45,522 bases of DNA from Pseudomonadota bacterium. GTDB lineage: Bacteria > Pseudomonadota > Gammaproteobacteria > Steroidobacterales > Steroidobacteraceae. Under the pieces are notes generated by a model, which worked only from the letters and a program-made list of their open reading frames with translations, searched no databases and was not told the origin of the DNA. Made by a program: the position numbers and the translations under genes. Shown in pieces: positions 38,381 through 45,522 of this stretch (position 1 is its first letter; each line of letters starts with the position of its first letter). The stretch lies in contig JAJZVF010000004.1 in NCBI GenBank assembly GCA_021845825.1, positions 1-45,522 on the forward strand. The letters are read 5' to 3'.

Positions 38381-40888
38381 ATGCCCAAACTGACGCTCAA
38401 CCACCTCAGGCTCTGGCAGAAGCTCACCGTGCTCGTGCTGGCGATGAGCCTGCCGGCCATGCTGGTCGGATTCTTCTATTGGCATTCCGCGAGCGACAGC
38501 CTGCGCCAGGGGCGCGGTGAGCTGGCCGGCATCCGCTATCTGAGCGGCATCGGAGCGCTTCAGACGGCGCTCGTGACCCGGGAAGGCCGGGCGTTCGCGC
38601 TGGCAAGCGGCGACCGCGCCGCCAGGGCGGCGGTGTCCGCCGCGCAGCGGCGCGTGACCGGGGCGCTGCGGCGCCTGGCCGCCACCAACGCCAGGCTCGG
38701 GGAACGCTATGGGGTCAGGCGGAACTTCCGCGCCATCGAGAGGCAGTGGGCCGCCGTCGGGCGCGTGACCCGACCCGCCGGGCGGGTGGTCACGGCGAAC
38801 GCAGCGCTCCTCGCCCGTCTCGGGCGCCTGAGCGATGCGGTGGCCGCCGGCGCGCGGATCAGCTCCGATCCGGACCAGGAGACGCGCAGCCTGGTGCAGA
38901 TCGTTGCGCACTATGCGCCGGCCGCTCTGGCGGACGAAGCGGCGCTGCGCCGCTACGCGGAGGACGCGGCCGCGAAAGGCTACCTGGGCGGAGAGGATGG
39001 GATGGGCATCCGCATCGCCCACGCCCGGCTGCTCACCGACCTCGAGATGATCCGGACCGCGCTCGGGCAGGTGCCCCCGCAACGCGCCCGTGCGCTGAGC
39101 GATGCGTTACGGCGCGCGAGCCGGCAGGCACATGCCTACTATGCCACCGTCACCGCGCAAGTCCTCGATGCCAACGACCTGAAGATCAGCGTCGGCGCGC
39201 TGCATGCGGCGGGTCGGGACGCCCGCGTCGCCTTGAGCGGGCTGCTCGGCGCGAGCAGCGCGGCGGCCGCCGCTGCGCAGAGAGCCCGGGTCGCCGCCCT
39301 CAGCGCCAATCGCGATCTCAGTCTTGCGCTGGTGCTGATCGCCATAGTCCTGATCCACGCGCTCACCTGGACGACGGAGCGCTCGCTTACCGGGCCGATG
39401 AAGCGGGCGGTCGCGGTTTTCGAGCGCATCGCCGCCGGGCACTACGACAACGATGTCGAGGCGGACCGCACGGATGAGCTCGGACAGGTTCTCAAGGCGC
39501 TCGATGCCATGCAGGTGAAGCTGCAGGCGCAGATCGAGCACGAGCGTGCCGTGGCCGCCGAGAACTCGCGTATACGTCAGGCGCTCGATAAGACCTCCAC
39601 CGGCGTGCTGCTCGCGGACGCCCAGCACCGGATCATCTACGTCAACGAAGCCGCCGAGGCCGGCTTCACCCGCCACGCCGCCGAGCTGCGCCGCAGTCTG
39701 AGCGGATTCGATCCGGCGAAGCTGCGCGGCGCGGGCCTCGAGACGCTGTCGAGCTCGCCCGCGCAAGAGCGCCGTGCGCTCGATGATCTGCACGCCGTGC
39801 GCACCGAGGAGCGCACGTTCGGAGCGCTCAATTTCCGCATCACCACCACTGCGGTGACGGGCGAGCGCGGCGAGCGCCTGGGCACGGTGATGGAGTGGAG
39901 CGAGCGCACGCAGGAGGTGCGGGTGGAGCAGGAGCTGCAGGGCGTGCTCGCCGCGGTGAACGGCGAGGACCTCAGCCGGCGCATCGCGCTCGAGAACAAG
40001 GCGGGATTCTTCGCCTCGCTCGGCGCCGGAGTCAACCGCCTCGCCGACAACCTCGCCGAGATCGTCGCCGGAGTGAAGGGAGTCGCGCGGGAGATTCTGC
40101 TCGGCGCCGAGGAGATTGCCACGGGCAACTCGAGCCTCTCGACCCGGACCGAAGAGCAGGCTTCCTCGCTCGAGGAAACCGCCTCCTCCATGGAGCAGAT
40201 GACCACCACCGTCAAGCAGAACGCCGACAACGCCGCCCAGGCCAACCAGCTGGCCCTCGCCGCCCGTGATCAGGCCGAGCAGGGCGTGGCGGTGGTCGGC
40301 AAGGCCGTGCAGGCGATGAGCGGCATCGACGAGTCCGCGCAGAAGATCGCCGACATCATCGGTGTCATCGATGAGATCGCCTTCCAGACCAACCTCCTCG
40401 CGCTCAACGCCGCCGTCGAGGCGGCGCGCGCCGGGGAGCAGGGCCGCGGCTTCGCCGTGGTCGCGAGCGAGGTGCGCAGCCTCGCAGGCCGCTCGGCCAC
40501 CGCCGCCAGGGAGATCAAATCCCTGATCGAGGACAGCGTGAGGAAGGTGGCGGACGGATCGCAGCTGGTCACCGACTCCGGGCACACCCTCGGGGAGATC
40601 GTCGCCTCCGTGAAGAAGGTCTCCGGCATCGTCGCCGAGATCGCCGCCGCCTCGCGCGAGCAGTCCGCGGGCATCGAACAGGTCAACCGCGCCGTGATGC
40701 AGATGGACCAGATCACCCAGCAGAACGCCGCGCTGGTGGAGGAGACGATCGCCTCCGCCCAGGTCATGACCGGCAAGGTGCGCGATCTTAACGAGACGCT
40801 GGGGCACTTCAAGCTCGGCGAGGGCGAGAGGCGGGCCGCGCAGCCGGCCTGCGACCCGCCCAAGGCAGCCGTCGGCGAGAGCCGGTGA
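38381..40888 (+). CDS. Methyl-accepting chemotaxis protein with helical sensor and PAS domain
   Basis: The 835-residue receptor has a first membrane segment at about 16-36, an all-helical periplasmic sensor (about 37-310), a second segment at about 312-331, HAMP (about 332-385), and a cytoplasmic PAS-like domain (about 397-515, GVLLADAQHRIIYVNEAAE). A Tsr-like signalling domain follows (about 560-815) with [13 protein letters not shown] and [20 protein letters not shown]. The sensor resembles long helical types such as NIT, but the ligand is unknown. It lacks a pentapeptide (it ends VGESR). It is a paralogue of the next gene (shared LWQKL-V-V-AM-P opening). It starts 5 bases after the first receptor gene. 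Confidence 0.95.
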   Translation: MPKLTLNHLRLWQKLTVLVLAMSLPAMLVGFFYWHSASDSLRQGRGELAGIRYLSGIGALQTALVTREGRAFALASGDRAARAAVSAAQRRVTGALRRLAATNARLGERYGVRRNFRAIERQWAAVGRVTRPAGRVVTANAALLARLGRLSDAVAAGARISSDPDQETRSLVQIVAHYAPAALADEAALRRYAEDAAAKGYLGGEDGMGIRIAHARLLTDLEMIRTALGQVPPQRARALSDALRRASRQAHAYYATVTAQVLDANDLKISVGALHAAGRDARVALSGLLGASSAAAAAAQRARVAALSANRDLSLALVLIAIVLIHALTWTTERSLTGPMKRAVAVFERIAAGHYDNDVEADRTDELGQVLKALDAMQVKLQAQIEHERAVAAENSRIRQALDKTSTGVLLADAQHRIIYVNEAAEAGFTRHAAELRRSLSGFDPAKLRGAGLETLSSSPAQERRALDDLHAVRTEERTFGALNFRITTTAVTGERGERLGTVMEWSERTQEVRVEQELQGVLAAVNGEDLSRRIALENKAGFFASLGAGVNRLADNLAEIVAGVKGVAREILLGAEEIATGNSSLSTRTEEQASSLEETASSMEQMTTTVKQNADNAAQANQLALAARDQAEQGVAVVGKAVQAMSGIDESAQKIADIIGVIDEIAFQTNLLALNAAVEAARAGEQGRGFAVVASEVRSLAGRSATAAREIKSLIEDSVRKVADGSQLVTDSGHTLGEIVASVKKVSGIVAEIAAASREQSAGIEQVNRAVMQMDQITQQNAALVEETIASAQVMTGKVRDLNETLGHFKLGEGERRAAQPACDPPKAAVGESR

Positions 40889-40943
40889 GCCGGCGTAACA
40901 GCGCGCACCACCCCATGAGTCACCCGCATCAGGACACCGGCCC

Positions 40944-43658
40944 ATGCGTCTTCTAAACCGTCTGAAGCTGTGGCAGAAGCTCGGTGTGCTGGTGGTGGCC
41001 ATGGCGGTGCCGACCGCTCTGCTCGGGTTCTTCTACCTGAGCGCCGCCAACCACGAGGTGTCCCAGGCGCGCAACGAGCTCGACGGCGCCCACTACGCGC
41101 ATCGCCTCGGCGCCGTGCTGGCCGAGACTTCCCAGCACCGCAGCCTGCTGTTTGCCCTGCTCACCGGGGACTCGGCGCAGTCCGGCGCCGTGGCCGCCTC
41201 CGAGGCGCGCATGCACAAGCTCCTGTCCGCAGTCGACGCCGTCAACTCCGCCGTGGGCGCCAGGCTCGGCGTCACCCGCCAGTGGCGGGCGGTGAAAGCC
41301 GGTTGGGCGGCGCTCAAGAGCGGTGAGTCGAAGATGACCGCGGATCAGGCGGCGGCGCAGCACGATGCGCTCATCGCGAGAATCGTCGGCCTCGGCCGGC
41401 TCGTGGTCGCCCGCTCCGCGCTCAACGTCGATCCCTCGCCGCAGACCGCAGCGCTCATCCGCGTCGCCACCCGGGATGTTCCCGACGCGCTGATCGCCTC
41501 AGGCGAGGTGCAATGGTACGCGACCAGCGCCGCAATCAAGGGGTATCTCGGCGGCGGCGACTCACGGGCGATCGAGATCTACCACCGGCAGGTGCTCGAG
41601 GATTTCACCCGGGCGAGGCACGACTTGAATGGTGCCTCGCACGCGGCCCGCGCCCGGATCCGGCCGATGCTCACATCGGCGCTCGCCGCGTTCAATGCCT
41701 CGTTCGACCTCATCCGCAGGCGCGTGCTGAACGCGCACAAGATGACCGTCACCACCGCGGCACTGTTCGCCAATTCGCAGTCCGTCAACGCCGGCCTGCA
41801 GCGGCTCCTCGACGCCAGCTACTCGGCCATGGACGCCGCCGTCAAGCATCGGCTCTTGCAGGTGAGCGCCGCGCGCGCCCTCGCCGTGGGGGTGACGCTG
41901 GCGGCGCTGCTGAGCGCCGTCGCCCTCTCATGGTTCATGGCGCGCGCACTGGCCGCACTCATCGCCCAGGCGATCACGGTCTTCGAGCACATCGCGGCCG
42001 GCCGGTACGACAACCGGATCGAGCTCAACGGATCGGACGAGGCCAACCAGGTGCTGCGTTCCCTCGAGGAGATGCAGGGGAAGCTGCGCGCGCAGATCGA
42101 GACCGAGCGGCTCGTCGCCACCGAGAACGCCCGCATCCGCCAGGCGCTCGACAGCGTCTCCGCGGGCGTGATGGTGGCCGACGCCGCCTCGAGCATCATC
42201 TACCTCAATCCGGCGGTCGGCAAAATCCTGGCGGCGGCCGAGCAGGACATCCGGCAGGACCTGCCCGGATTCAGCGCCGCGAGCATTCGCGGCTCGAGCC
42301 TGGAGCTCTTCCGCCGCGAGCGCGCGCAACAGAGGAGCCTCGGCGACCATCCTTCGGGCACGCAGCGGACCGACCTGGTGCTCGGCGGACATTCCTTCGC
42401 GCTCACTTTCAATCCGGTCGAGAGCGCGGGCGAGCGCATCGGCACGGTGGTCGAGTGGCAGGATCGCACACAGGAAGTGGCTGTCGAGAAAGAGATGCAG
42501 GACATGCTCGCGGCCGTGACCGCCGGCCGGCTCGGCCAGCGCATCGCAACGGACGGCAAGAGCGGCTTCTTCGCAGTCATGAGCTGCGGAGTCAACCGCC
42601 TGGCCGACAACATGGTCCAAGTCGTCGCCCGGGTCAAAGAAGTGGCCGACGAAGTGCACCGGGGAGCCGACGAGATCTCCGCCGGCAACGCCAATCTGTC
42701 CCAGCGCACCGAGGAGCAGTCCTCCTCGCTCGAGGAGACGGCCTCCTCCATGGAGGAGATGACCACCACCGTCAAGCAGAACGCGGATAACGCCGAGCAG
42801 GCCAATCAGCTGGCGCTTACCGCCCGCGAGCAGGCCGAGAAGGGCGGCTCGGTGGTCGGCCAGGCGGTGGCGGCGATGTCCGATATCAACCAGGCCTCGA
42901 AGAAGATCGCCGACATCATCGGCGTCATCGACGAGATCGCCTTCCAGACCAACCTCCTCGCGCTCAACGCCGCCGTCGAGGCGGCCCGCGCCGGCGAGCA
43001 AGGCCGCGGCTTCGCCGTGGTGGCGAGCGAGGTGCGCAGCCTCGCGGGGCGCTCGGCCACCGCCGCCAAGGAGATCAAGGGCCTCATTCAGGACAGCGTG
43101 CGCAGGGTCGAGGACGGCTCGATCCTGGTGACCGAGTCCGGCCAGACGCTGGCAAAGATAGTCGCCGCGGTGAAGAAAGTCTCGGACATCGTCGCCGAGA
43201 TCGCCGCGGCCTCCCGCGAGCAGTCCGCCGGCATCGAGCAGGTGAACCGCGCGGTGATGCAGATGGACGAGCTGACGCAGCAGAACGCCGCGCTCGTCGA
43301 GCAGGCCACCGCCGCCTCCCAGGCCATGGTCGAGCAAGTGCGCGGTCTCAACGAGATGCTCGCCCGCTTCGACGTGGGTGATACGTCCGCCAAAGAGCCG
43401 GCTGCGGCGGCGAGCCGCACCGCAACGGGAGGACGCGGCACGAGCCGTGTGCCGCCGGCGGCAGGCGGCGCCAACAGCGCCCGCAATGCCACGGCGCCAC
43501 GGGCGGAGCGGCGCAGGGCCAACCGGCCCTGGGCGCAACGCCCGGCCGCCGGTCCGACCGTCACGCCGCCGGTGCAGGGCGCGCCGCGGCTTGCCGCCGT
43601 CTCCTCGGGCGGCATCCACCCCGCCGCCGCCGAGGAGGCCGAGTGGGAGGAATTCTGA
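40944..43658 (+). CDS. Methyl-accepting chemotaxis protein with CheR-docking C terminus
   Basis: The 904-residue receptor has membrane segments at about 13-32 and 312-332, a helical periplasmic sensor between them, HAMP, a PAS-like domain (about 396-510, [19 protein letters not shown]), and a Tsr-like signalling domain (about 555-810). A flexible Ala/Pro/Arg-rich tail of about 90 residues follows and ends in EWEEF. The final five residues fit the xWxxF pattern of the CheR/CheB docking peptide (NWETF in Tsr). cheR lies 1.4 kb downstream. It is the only one of the three receptors with this motif. Confidence 0.95.
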   Translation: MRLLNRLKLWQKLGVLVVAMAVPTALLGFFYLSAANHEVSQARNELDGAHYAHRLGAVLAETSQHRSLLFALLTGDSAQSGAVAASEARMHKLLSAVDAVNSAVGARLGVTRQWRAVKAGWAALKSGESKMTADQAAAQHDALIARIVGLGRLVVARSALNVDPSPQTAALIRVATRDVPDALIASGEVQWYATSAAIKGYLGGGDSRAIEIYHRQVLEDFTRARHDLNGASHAARARIRPMLTSALAAFNASFDLIRRRVLNAHKMTVTTAALFANSQSVNAGLQRLLDASYSAMDAAVKHRLLQVSAARALAVGVTLAALLSAVALSWFMARALAALIAQAITVFEHIAAGRYDNRIELNGSDEANQVLRSLEEMQGKLRAQIETERLVATENARIRQALDSVSAGVMVADAASSIIYLNPAVGKILAAAEQDIRQDLPGFSAASIRGSSLELFRRERAQQRSLGDHPSGTQRTDLVLGGHSFALTFNPVESAGERIGTVVEWQDRTQEVAVEKEMQDMLAAVTAGRLGQRIATDGKSGFFAVMSCGVNRLADNMVQVVARVKEVADEVHRGADEISAGNANLSQRTEEQSSSLEETASSMEEMTTTVKQNADNAEQANQLALTAREQAEKGGSVVGQAVAAMSDINQASKKIADIIGVIDEIAFQTNLLALNAAVEAARAGEQGRGFAVVASEVRSLAGRSATAAKEIKGLIQDSVRRVEDGSILVTESGQTLAKIVAAVKKVSDIVAEIAAASREQSAGIEQVNRAVMQMDELTQQNAALVEQATAASQAMVEQVRGLNEMLARFDVGDTSAKEPAAAASRTATGGRGTSRVPPAAGGANSARNATAPRAERRRANRPWAQRPAAGPTVTPPVQGAPRLAAVSSGGIHPAAAEEAEWEEF
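42903..43121 (+). repeat. Near-identical receptor tip segment, copy 2
   Basis: This is the partner of 37836-38054, in the same orientation about 5.07 kb away, with 4 differences in 219 bases. Similarity continues with more differences to about 43310. Confidence 0.85.
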
Positions 43659-43694
43659 CATGTGCAGAAGCGATAGACACCCTGGAGCGCGCAG

Positions 43695-44057
43695 ATGGCA
43701 CGGATACTCGCGGTAGACGATTCGGCGTCGATGCGCCAGATGGTGGGCCTCACCCTCACGGGCGCCGGCCATGAGGTGCAGCAGGCCGCCGACGGTGTGG
43801 AGGCGCTGCAGATCGCCGAGCGCAAGACGTTCGACCTCGTCATCACCGACGTCAACATGCCGAACATGGACGGCATCACGCTGGTACGCGAGCTGCGCGC
43901 CCGGGCGAGCTACCGGTTTGTGCCCCTGCTCGTGCTCACCACAGAGGCCACCGTCGAGCGCAAGCAGCAAGGCAAGGCCGCCGGCGCCACCGGCTGGCTG
44001 GTCAAGCCGTTCAATCCCGAGCGGCTGCTCGCCACGGTCAGCAAAGTGCTCAGTTGA
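43695..44057 (+). CDS. cheY2: Second CheY-like single-domain response regulator
   Basis: The 120-residue receiver has D8/D9, phosphoacceptor D52 (ITDVNMPNMDG), the Thr in VLTTEA, and KPF. The start ILAVDDSASMRQMV is that of CheYs encoded next to receptors and CheA, different from the flagellar CheY at 30542. It could be a phosphate sink or a second motor ligand (inference). A GGAG site lies about 10 bases upstream. It follows the third receptor gene by 36 bases. Confidence 0.95.
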   Translation: MARILAVDDSASMRQMVGLTLTGAGHEVQQAADGVEALQIAERKTFDLVITDVNMPNMDGITLVRELRARASYRFVPLLVLTTEATVERKQQGKAAGATGWLVKPFNPERLLATVSKVLS

Positions 44058-44067
44058 TTGCCGATTT
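44042..44067 (+). promoter_or_regulatory. FliA (sigma-28) promoter candidate before the secreted-protein gene
   Basis: CAAAGT (44042-44047) and GCCGATTT (44060-44067) resemble TAAAGT and GCCGATAA. The spacing between CAAA and GCCG is 14 bases, one short of the ideal 15. The predicted start near 44074 leaves a 23-base leader with a GAGG site. Confidence 0.45.
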
Positions 44068-44096
44068 CCCTCATACACATGCCACGAGGTTTTTCC

Positions 44097-44426
44097 ATGC
44101 AAGCACCCAAAGTCCTCGCCACCCTGGCGATCGCCTGCGCCGTGAGCGCGACTGCCTACGCGAACTGCCGACTGCCGACGGCCCCCAGCAAGATTCCCGA
44201 CGGCGCCACCGCGAGCCAGCAGCAGATGCTCACGGCCATGCAGACCATCCAGGAGTACAACCACGACGTTCAGACCTATCTGAAGTGCCTCGACTTCGAG
44301 GTGCGCCAGAACCAGATGAGCTCGGACCATCAGGCGAGCCTGCACAACGCCGCCGTCGATCAATTGAAGCGCATTGCCGCCGAATTCAACAGGCAGGTCG
44401 TGATTTTCAAGTCCAAGCACAGTTGA
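44097..44426 (+). CDS. Small secreted protein of unknown function
   Basis: The family is not recognised. The 109-residue product has a clear signal peptide (MQAPKVLATLAIACAVSATAYA), predicted to be cut before NCRLP. The mature part of about 87 residues is helical, rich in Gln and Asn, with two cysteines (one right after the cut site and one in YLKCLDFE) that could form a disulfide. The first Cys follows N, not a lipobox, so it is probably not a lipoprotein. The ATG at 44097 has GAGG 8 bases upstream. A FliA-like promoter lies just before it, which would make it a late flagellar gene. Confidence 0.8.
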   Translation: MQAPKVLATLAIACAVSATAYANCRLPTAPSKIPDGATASQQQMLTAMQTIQEYNHDVQTYLKCLDFEVRQNQMSSDHQASLHNAAVDQLKRIAAEFNRQVVIFKSKHS

Positions 44427-44552
44427 GCCGCGCCTGCGCCCGCACGCTGATTCGACGCCCGCGCTCGCCTCCGGCGGCCCGCACCGCAGGCGCCGCGAAG
44501 GCTCAATCAAGCGTGCACCCGCGCTGTGTGGTTCCGTAGCGATGGCCAGAGG
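44427..44552. other. Gap between the secreted-protein gene and the CheZ-like gene
   Basis: These 126 GC-rich bases show no clear promoter or terminator. The first 27 codon-aligned bases before 44553 could belong to the next gene if its GTG at 44526 is used. Confidence 0.4.
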
Positions 44553-45026
44553 ATGACGCGACACACACACATACCCCCGCCACAGGCCGGCGCCCCCTGC
44601 GTGCCCGGCCGGCCGCCGGCCGAGCTGGTCCGCTCCGCGGAAACCTCAGCCGCGCTCATAGAGCTTGCGATCAGCGAATCGCGGCGGCCCGTCGAGACGC
44701 TCGCGGAGGCGCTGCGGCGCATCTCGGCGGCGAGCGCCGCCGGCGAGCGCCCGATCGCGGCGGACGTTGCAGCCTGCGTCGAGAGTCTGCAGTTCCATGA
44801 CCGCATGATTCAGCAGCTCACGCATGTGCGCGATCTGCTGGCCGGCGTCGCCGCGGCGGCGCCGGCGCGGCCGGACCTGCCGGGCTGGCCGGCGCTGCGC
44901 GAAGCGCTGCGCTCGCGCTTCACCTCCGAGTCGCACCGGTTACTGTTCAATCTGCTGATGCCGCAGGAGGCCGGACATGCCCACATCCAGCTGCGCGCCG
45001 ACGAGGGGAGCGTGGAGCTGTTTTGA
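44553..45026 (+). CDS. Chemotaxis-cluster protein with a CheZ-like DxxxQ motif
   Basis: The 157-residue product is not assigned to a named family. It is mostly helical after a Pro-rich start. Around residue 79 it reads LQFHDRMIQQLTHVRDLL, in which D83 and Q87 are spaced as the catalytic Asp and Gln of CheZ (DLTGQ). Similar LQF-D-x3-Q helices occur in proteins encoded near cheR and receptors. It lacks the CheZ C-terminal CheY-binding tail; the end is acidic (DEGSVELF). The start is uncertain: ATG 44553 or GTG 44526. The stop overlaps the proposed cheR TTG start. Confidence 0.7.
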   Translation: MTRHTHIPPPQAGAPCVPGRPPAELVRSAETSAALIELAISESRRPVETLAEALRRISAASAAGERPIAADVAACVESLQFHDRMIQQLTHVRDLLAGVAAAAPARPDLPGWPALREALRSRFTSESHRLLFNLLMPQEAGHAHIQLRADEGSVELF

Positions 45027-45522
45027 GCGCGCGCACCGCCGTCATGGCCGATGCCGCTGCGCCGCGGCTGCGGGAATTCGCCTTCCACGAGCGGGACTTC
45101 CAGGCCCTGCGCTCGCTCGTGAAGTCGCTCACCGGCATCAATCTGACGGAGCAAAAGCGGGAACTCGTGTACGGCCGCCTGACACGACGCCTGCGCGCGC
45201 TCGGACTGAAGAGCTTCGCCGACTACCGGGAGCTGCTCGCCGGGGACGAGCGCGAGCTCACCGAGCTGTGCAACGCCATCACCACCAATCTCACCGCCTT
45301 CTTCCGCGAGCCGCACCATTTTCAGTCTCTGCGCGAGCAATGGCTCGAGCCGCTCGCCGCCGACGCGCGTGCCACCCGGCGCCTGCGCATCTGGTCGGCA
45401 GGCTGCTCGACGGGCGAGGAGCCCTACTCCATCGCCATGACCGTGCTCGAGACCCTGCCTCATCCGGCCGGCTGGGACGTGCGCATCCTCGCAACCGATC
45501 TCGACTCGGAGGTGCTGCAGCG
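45023..45522 (+). CDS. cheR: Chemotaxis methyltransferase CheR (5' part, runs off the window)
   Basis: CheR methylates receptor glutamates with S-adenosylmethionine. The open frame continues past the window end, giving about 166 residues. The N-terminal helical domain (FHERDFQALRSLVKSLTGI) is followed by NAITTNLTAFFREPHHF and the SAM-binding motif LRIWSAGCSTGEEPYSIA, then ILATDLDSEVLQ. The proposed start is TTG at 45023, with GGAG 5 bases upstream and overlapping the previous stop; the first ATG is at 45044. The beta-subdomain that binds receptor pentapeptides lies beyond the edge. cheB and cheD are not in the window and may follow. Confidence 0.95.
   Translation, partial: MSARTAVMADAAAPRLREFAFHERDFQALRSLVKSLTGINLTEQKRELVYGRLTRRLRALGLKSFADYRELLAGDERELTELCNAITTNLTAFFREPHHFQSLREQWLEPLAADARATRRLRIWSAGCSTGEEPYSIAMTVLETLPHPAGWDVRILATDLDSEVLQ

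Noticed and set aside
44427-44552. tRNA or small RNA after the secreted-protein gene
   Set aside because: No cloverleaf, anticodon arm or promoter was found in this 126-base gap.
41928-44570. 880-codon open frame antisense to receptor 3 and cheY2
   Set aside because: Gly/Asp/His-rich translation typical of antisense GC-rich frames, with no recognisable domain.

Overview
The window is chromosomal DNA of a GC-rich gammaproteobacterium. Three things point there: the gene order glyA-nrdR-ribD-ribE-ribBX-ribH-nusB-thiL, an EttA of gammaproteobacterial type, and a FleQ/FlrC-type sigma-54 flagellar cascade with FlhF, FlhG and FliA downstream of flhA. The layout (REC-less regulators, Tsr-like receptors in tandem, a tPilZ protein) suggests the Xanthomonadales/Nevskiales side of the class, but the genus cannot be read from the sequence alone. 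No tRNA, rRNA, CRISPR array or insertion sequence was seen.

Left part (1-7,700, minus strand). The window opens with the first 34 codons of a Ser/Thr protein kinase. A tightly packed operon follows, transcribed leftward: glyA, nrdR, ribD, ribE, ribBX, ribH, nusB, thiL. Many of its junctions overlap by 1-4 bases. It joins one-carbon metabolism, ribonucleotide reductase control, the late riboflavin pathway, antitermination and thiamine phosphate kinase. The ribB gene is the RibBX variant, whose cyclohydrolase-like half lacks its metal-binding cysteines. From a 316-base divergent region, ettA runs rightward, followed by a zinc-ribbon DUF4145-like gene and a tPilZ (probable cyclic-di-GMP receptor) gene.

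Centre (10,880-30,480). Two divergent flagellar transcription units meet at 20,098-20,457. Leftward run fleQ-like, flrC-like, fliE, fliF, fliG, fliH, fliI, fliJ, fliK. Rightward run fliL, fliM, fliN, fliO, fliP, fliQ, fliR, flhB, flhA, flhF, flhG, fliA. Both sigma-54 activators lack the usual N-terminal sensory domain, and no fleS-type kinase gene is present. Near-perfect -24/-12 promoters precede flrC-like and fliL.

Right part (30,540-45,522). This is the chemotaxis and stator block: cheY, cheZ, motC, motD, a DUF2802 gene (with a third sigma-54 promoter), a STAS gene, cheA, cheW, three receptor genes in tandem, a second cheY, a small secreted protein gene, a gene with a CheZ-like DxxxQ motif, and the 5' part of cheR. 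Two FliA (sigma-28) promoter candidates lie before the STAS-cheA genes and before the secreted-protein gene. The third receptor ends in a CheR-docking pentapeptide.

The working model is inferred. The FleQ-like protein with sigma-54 switches on flrC-fliE...K and fliL...fliA. FlrC-like sustains middle genes. FliA made from this unit then switches on the chemosensory genes. FlhF and FlhG set flagellar position and number. tPilZ may couple cyclic-di-GMP to motility.
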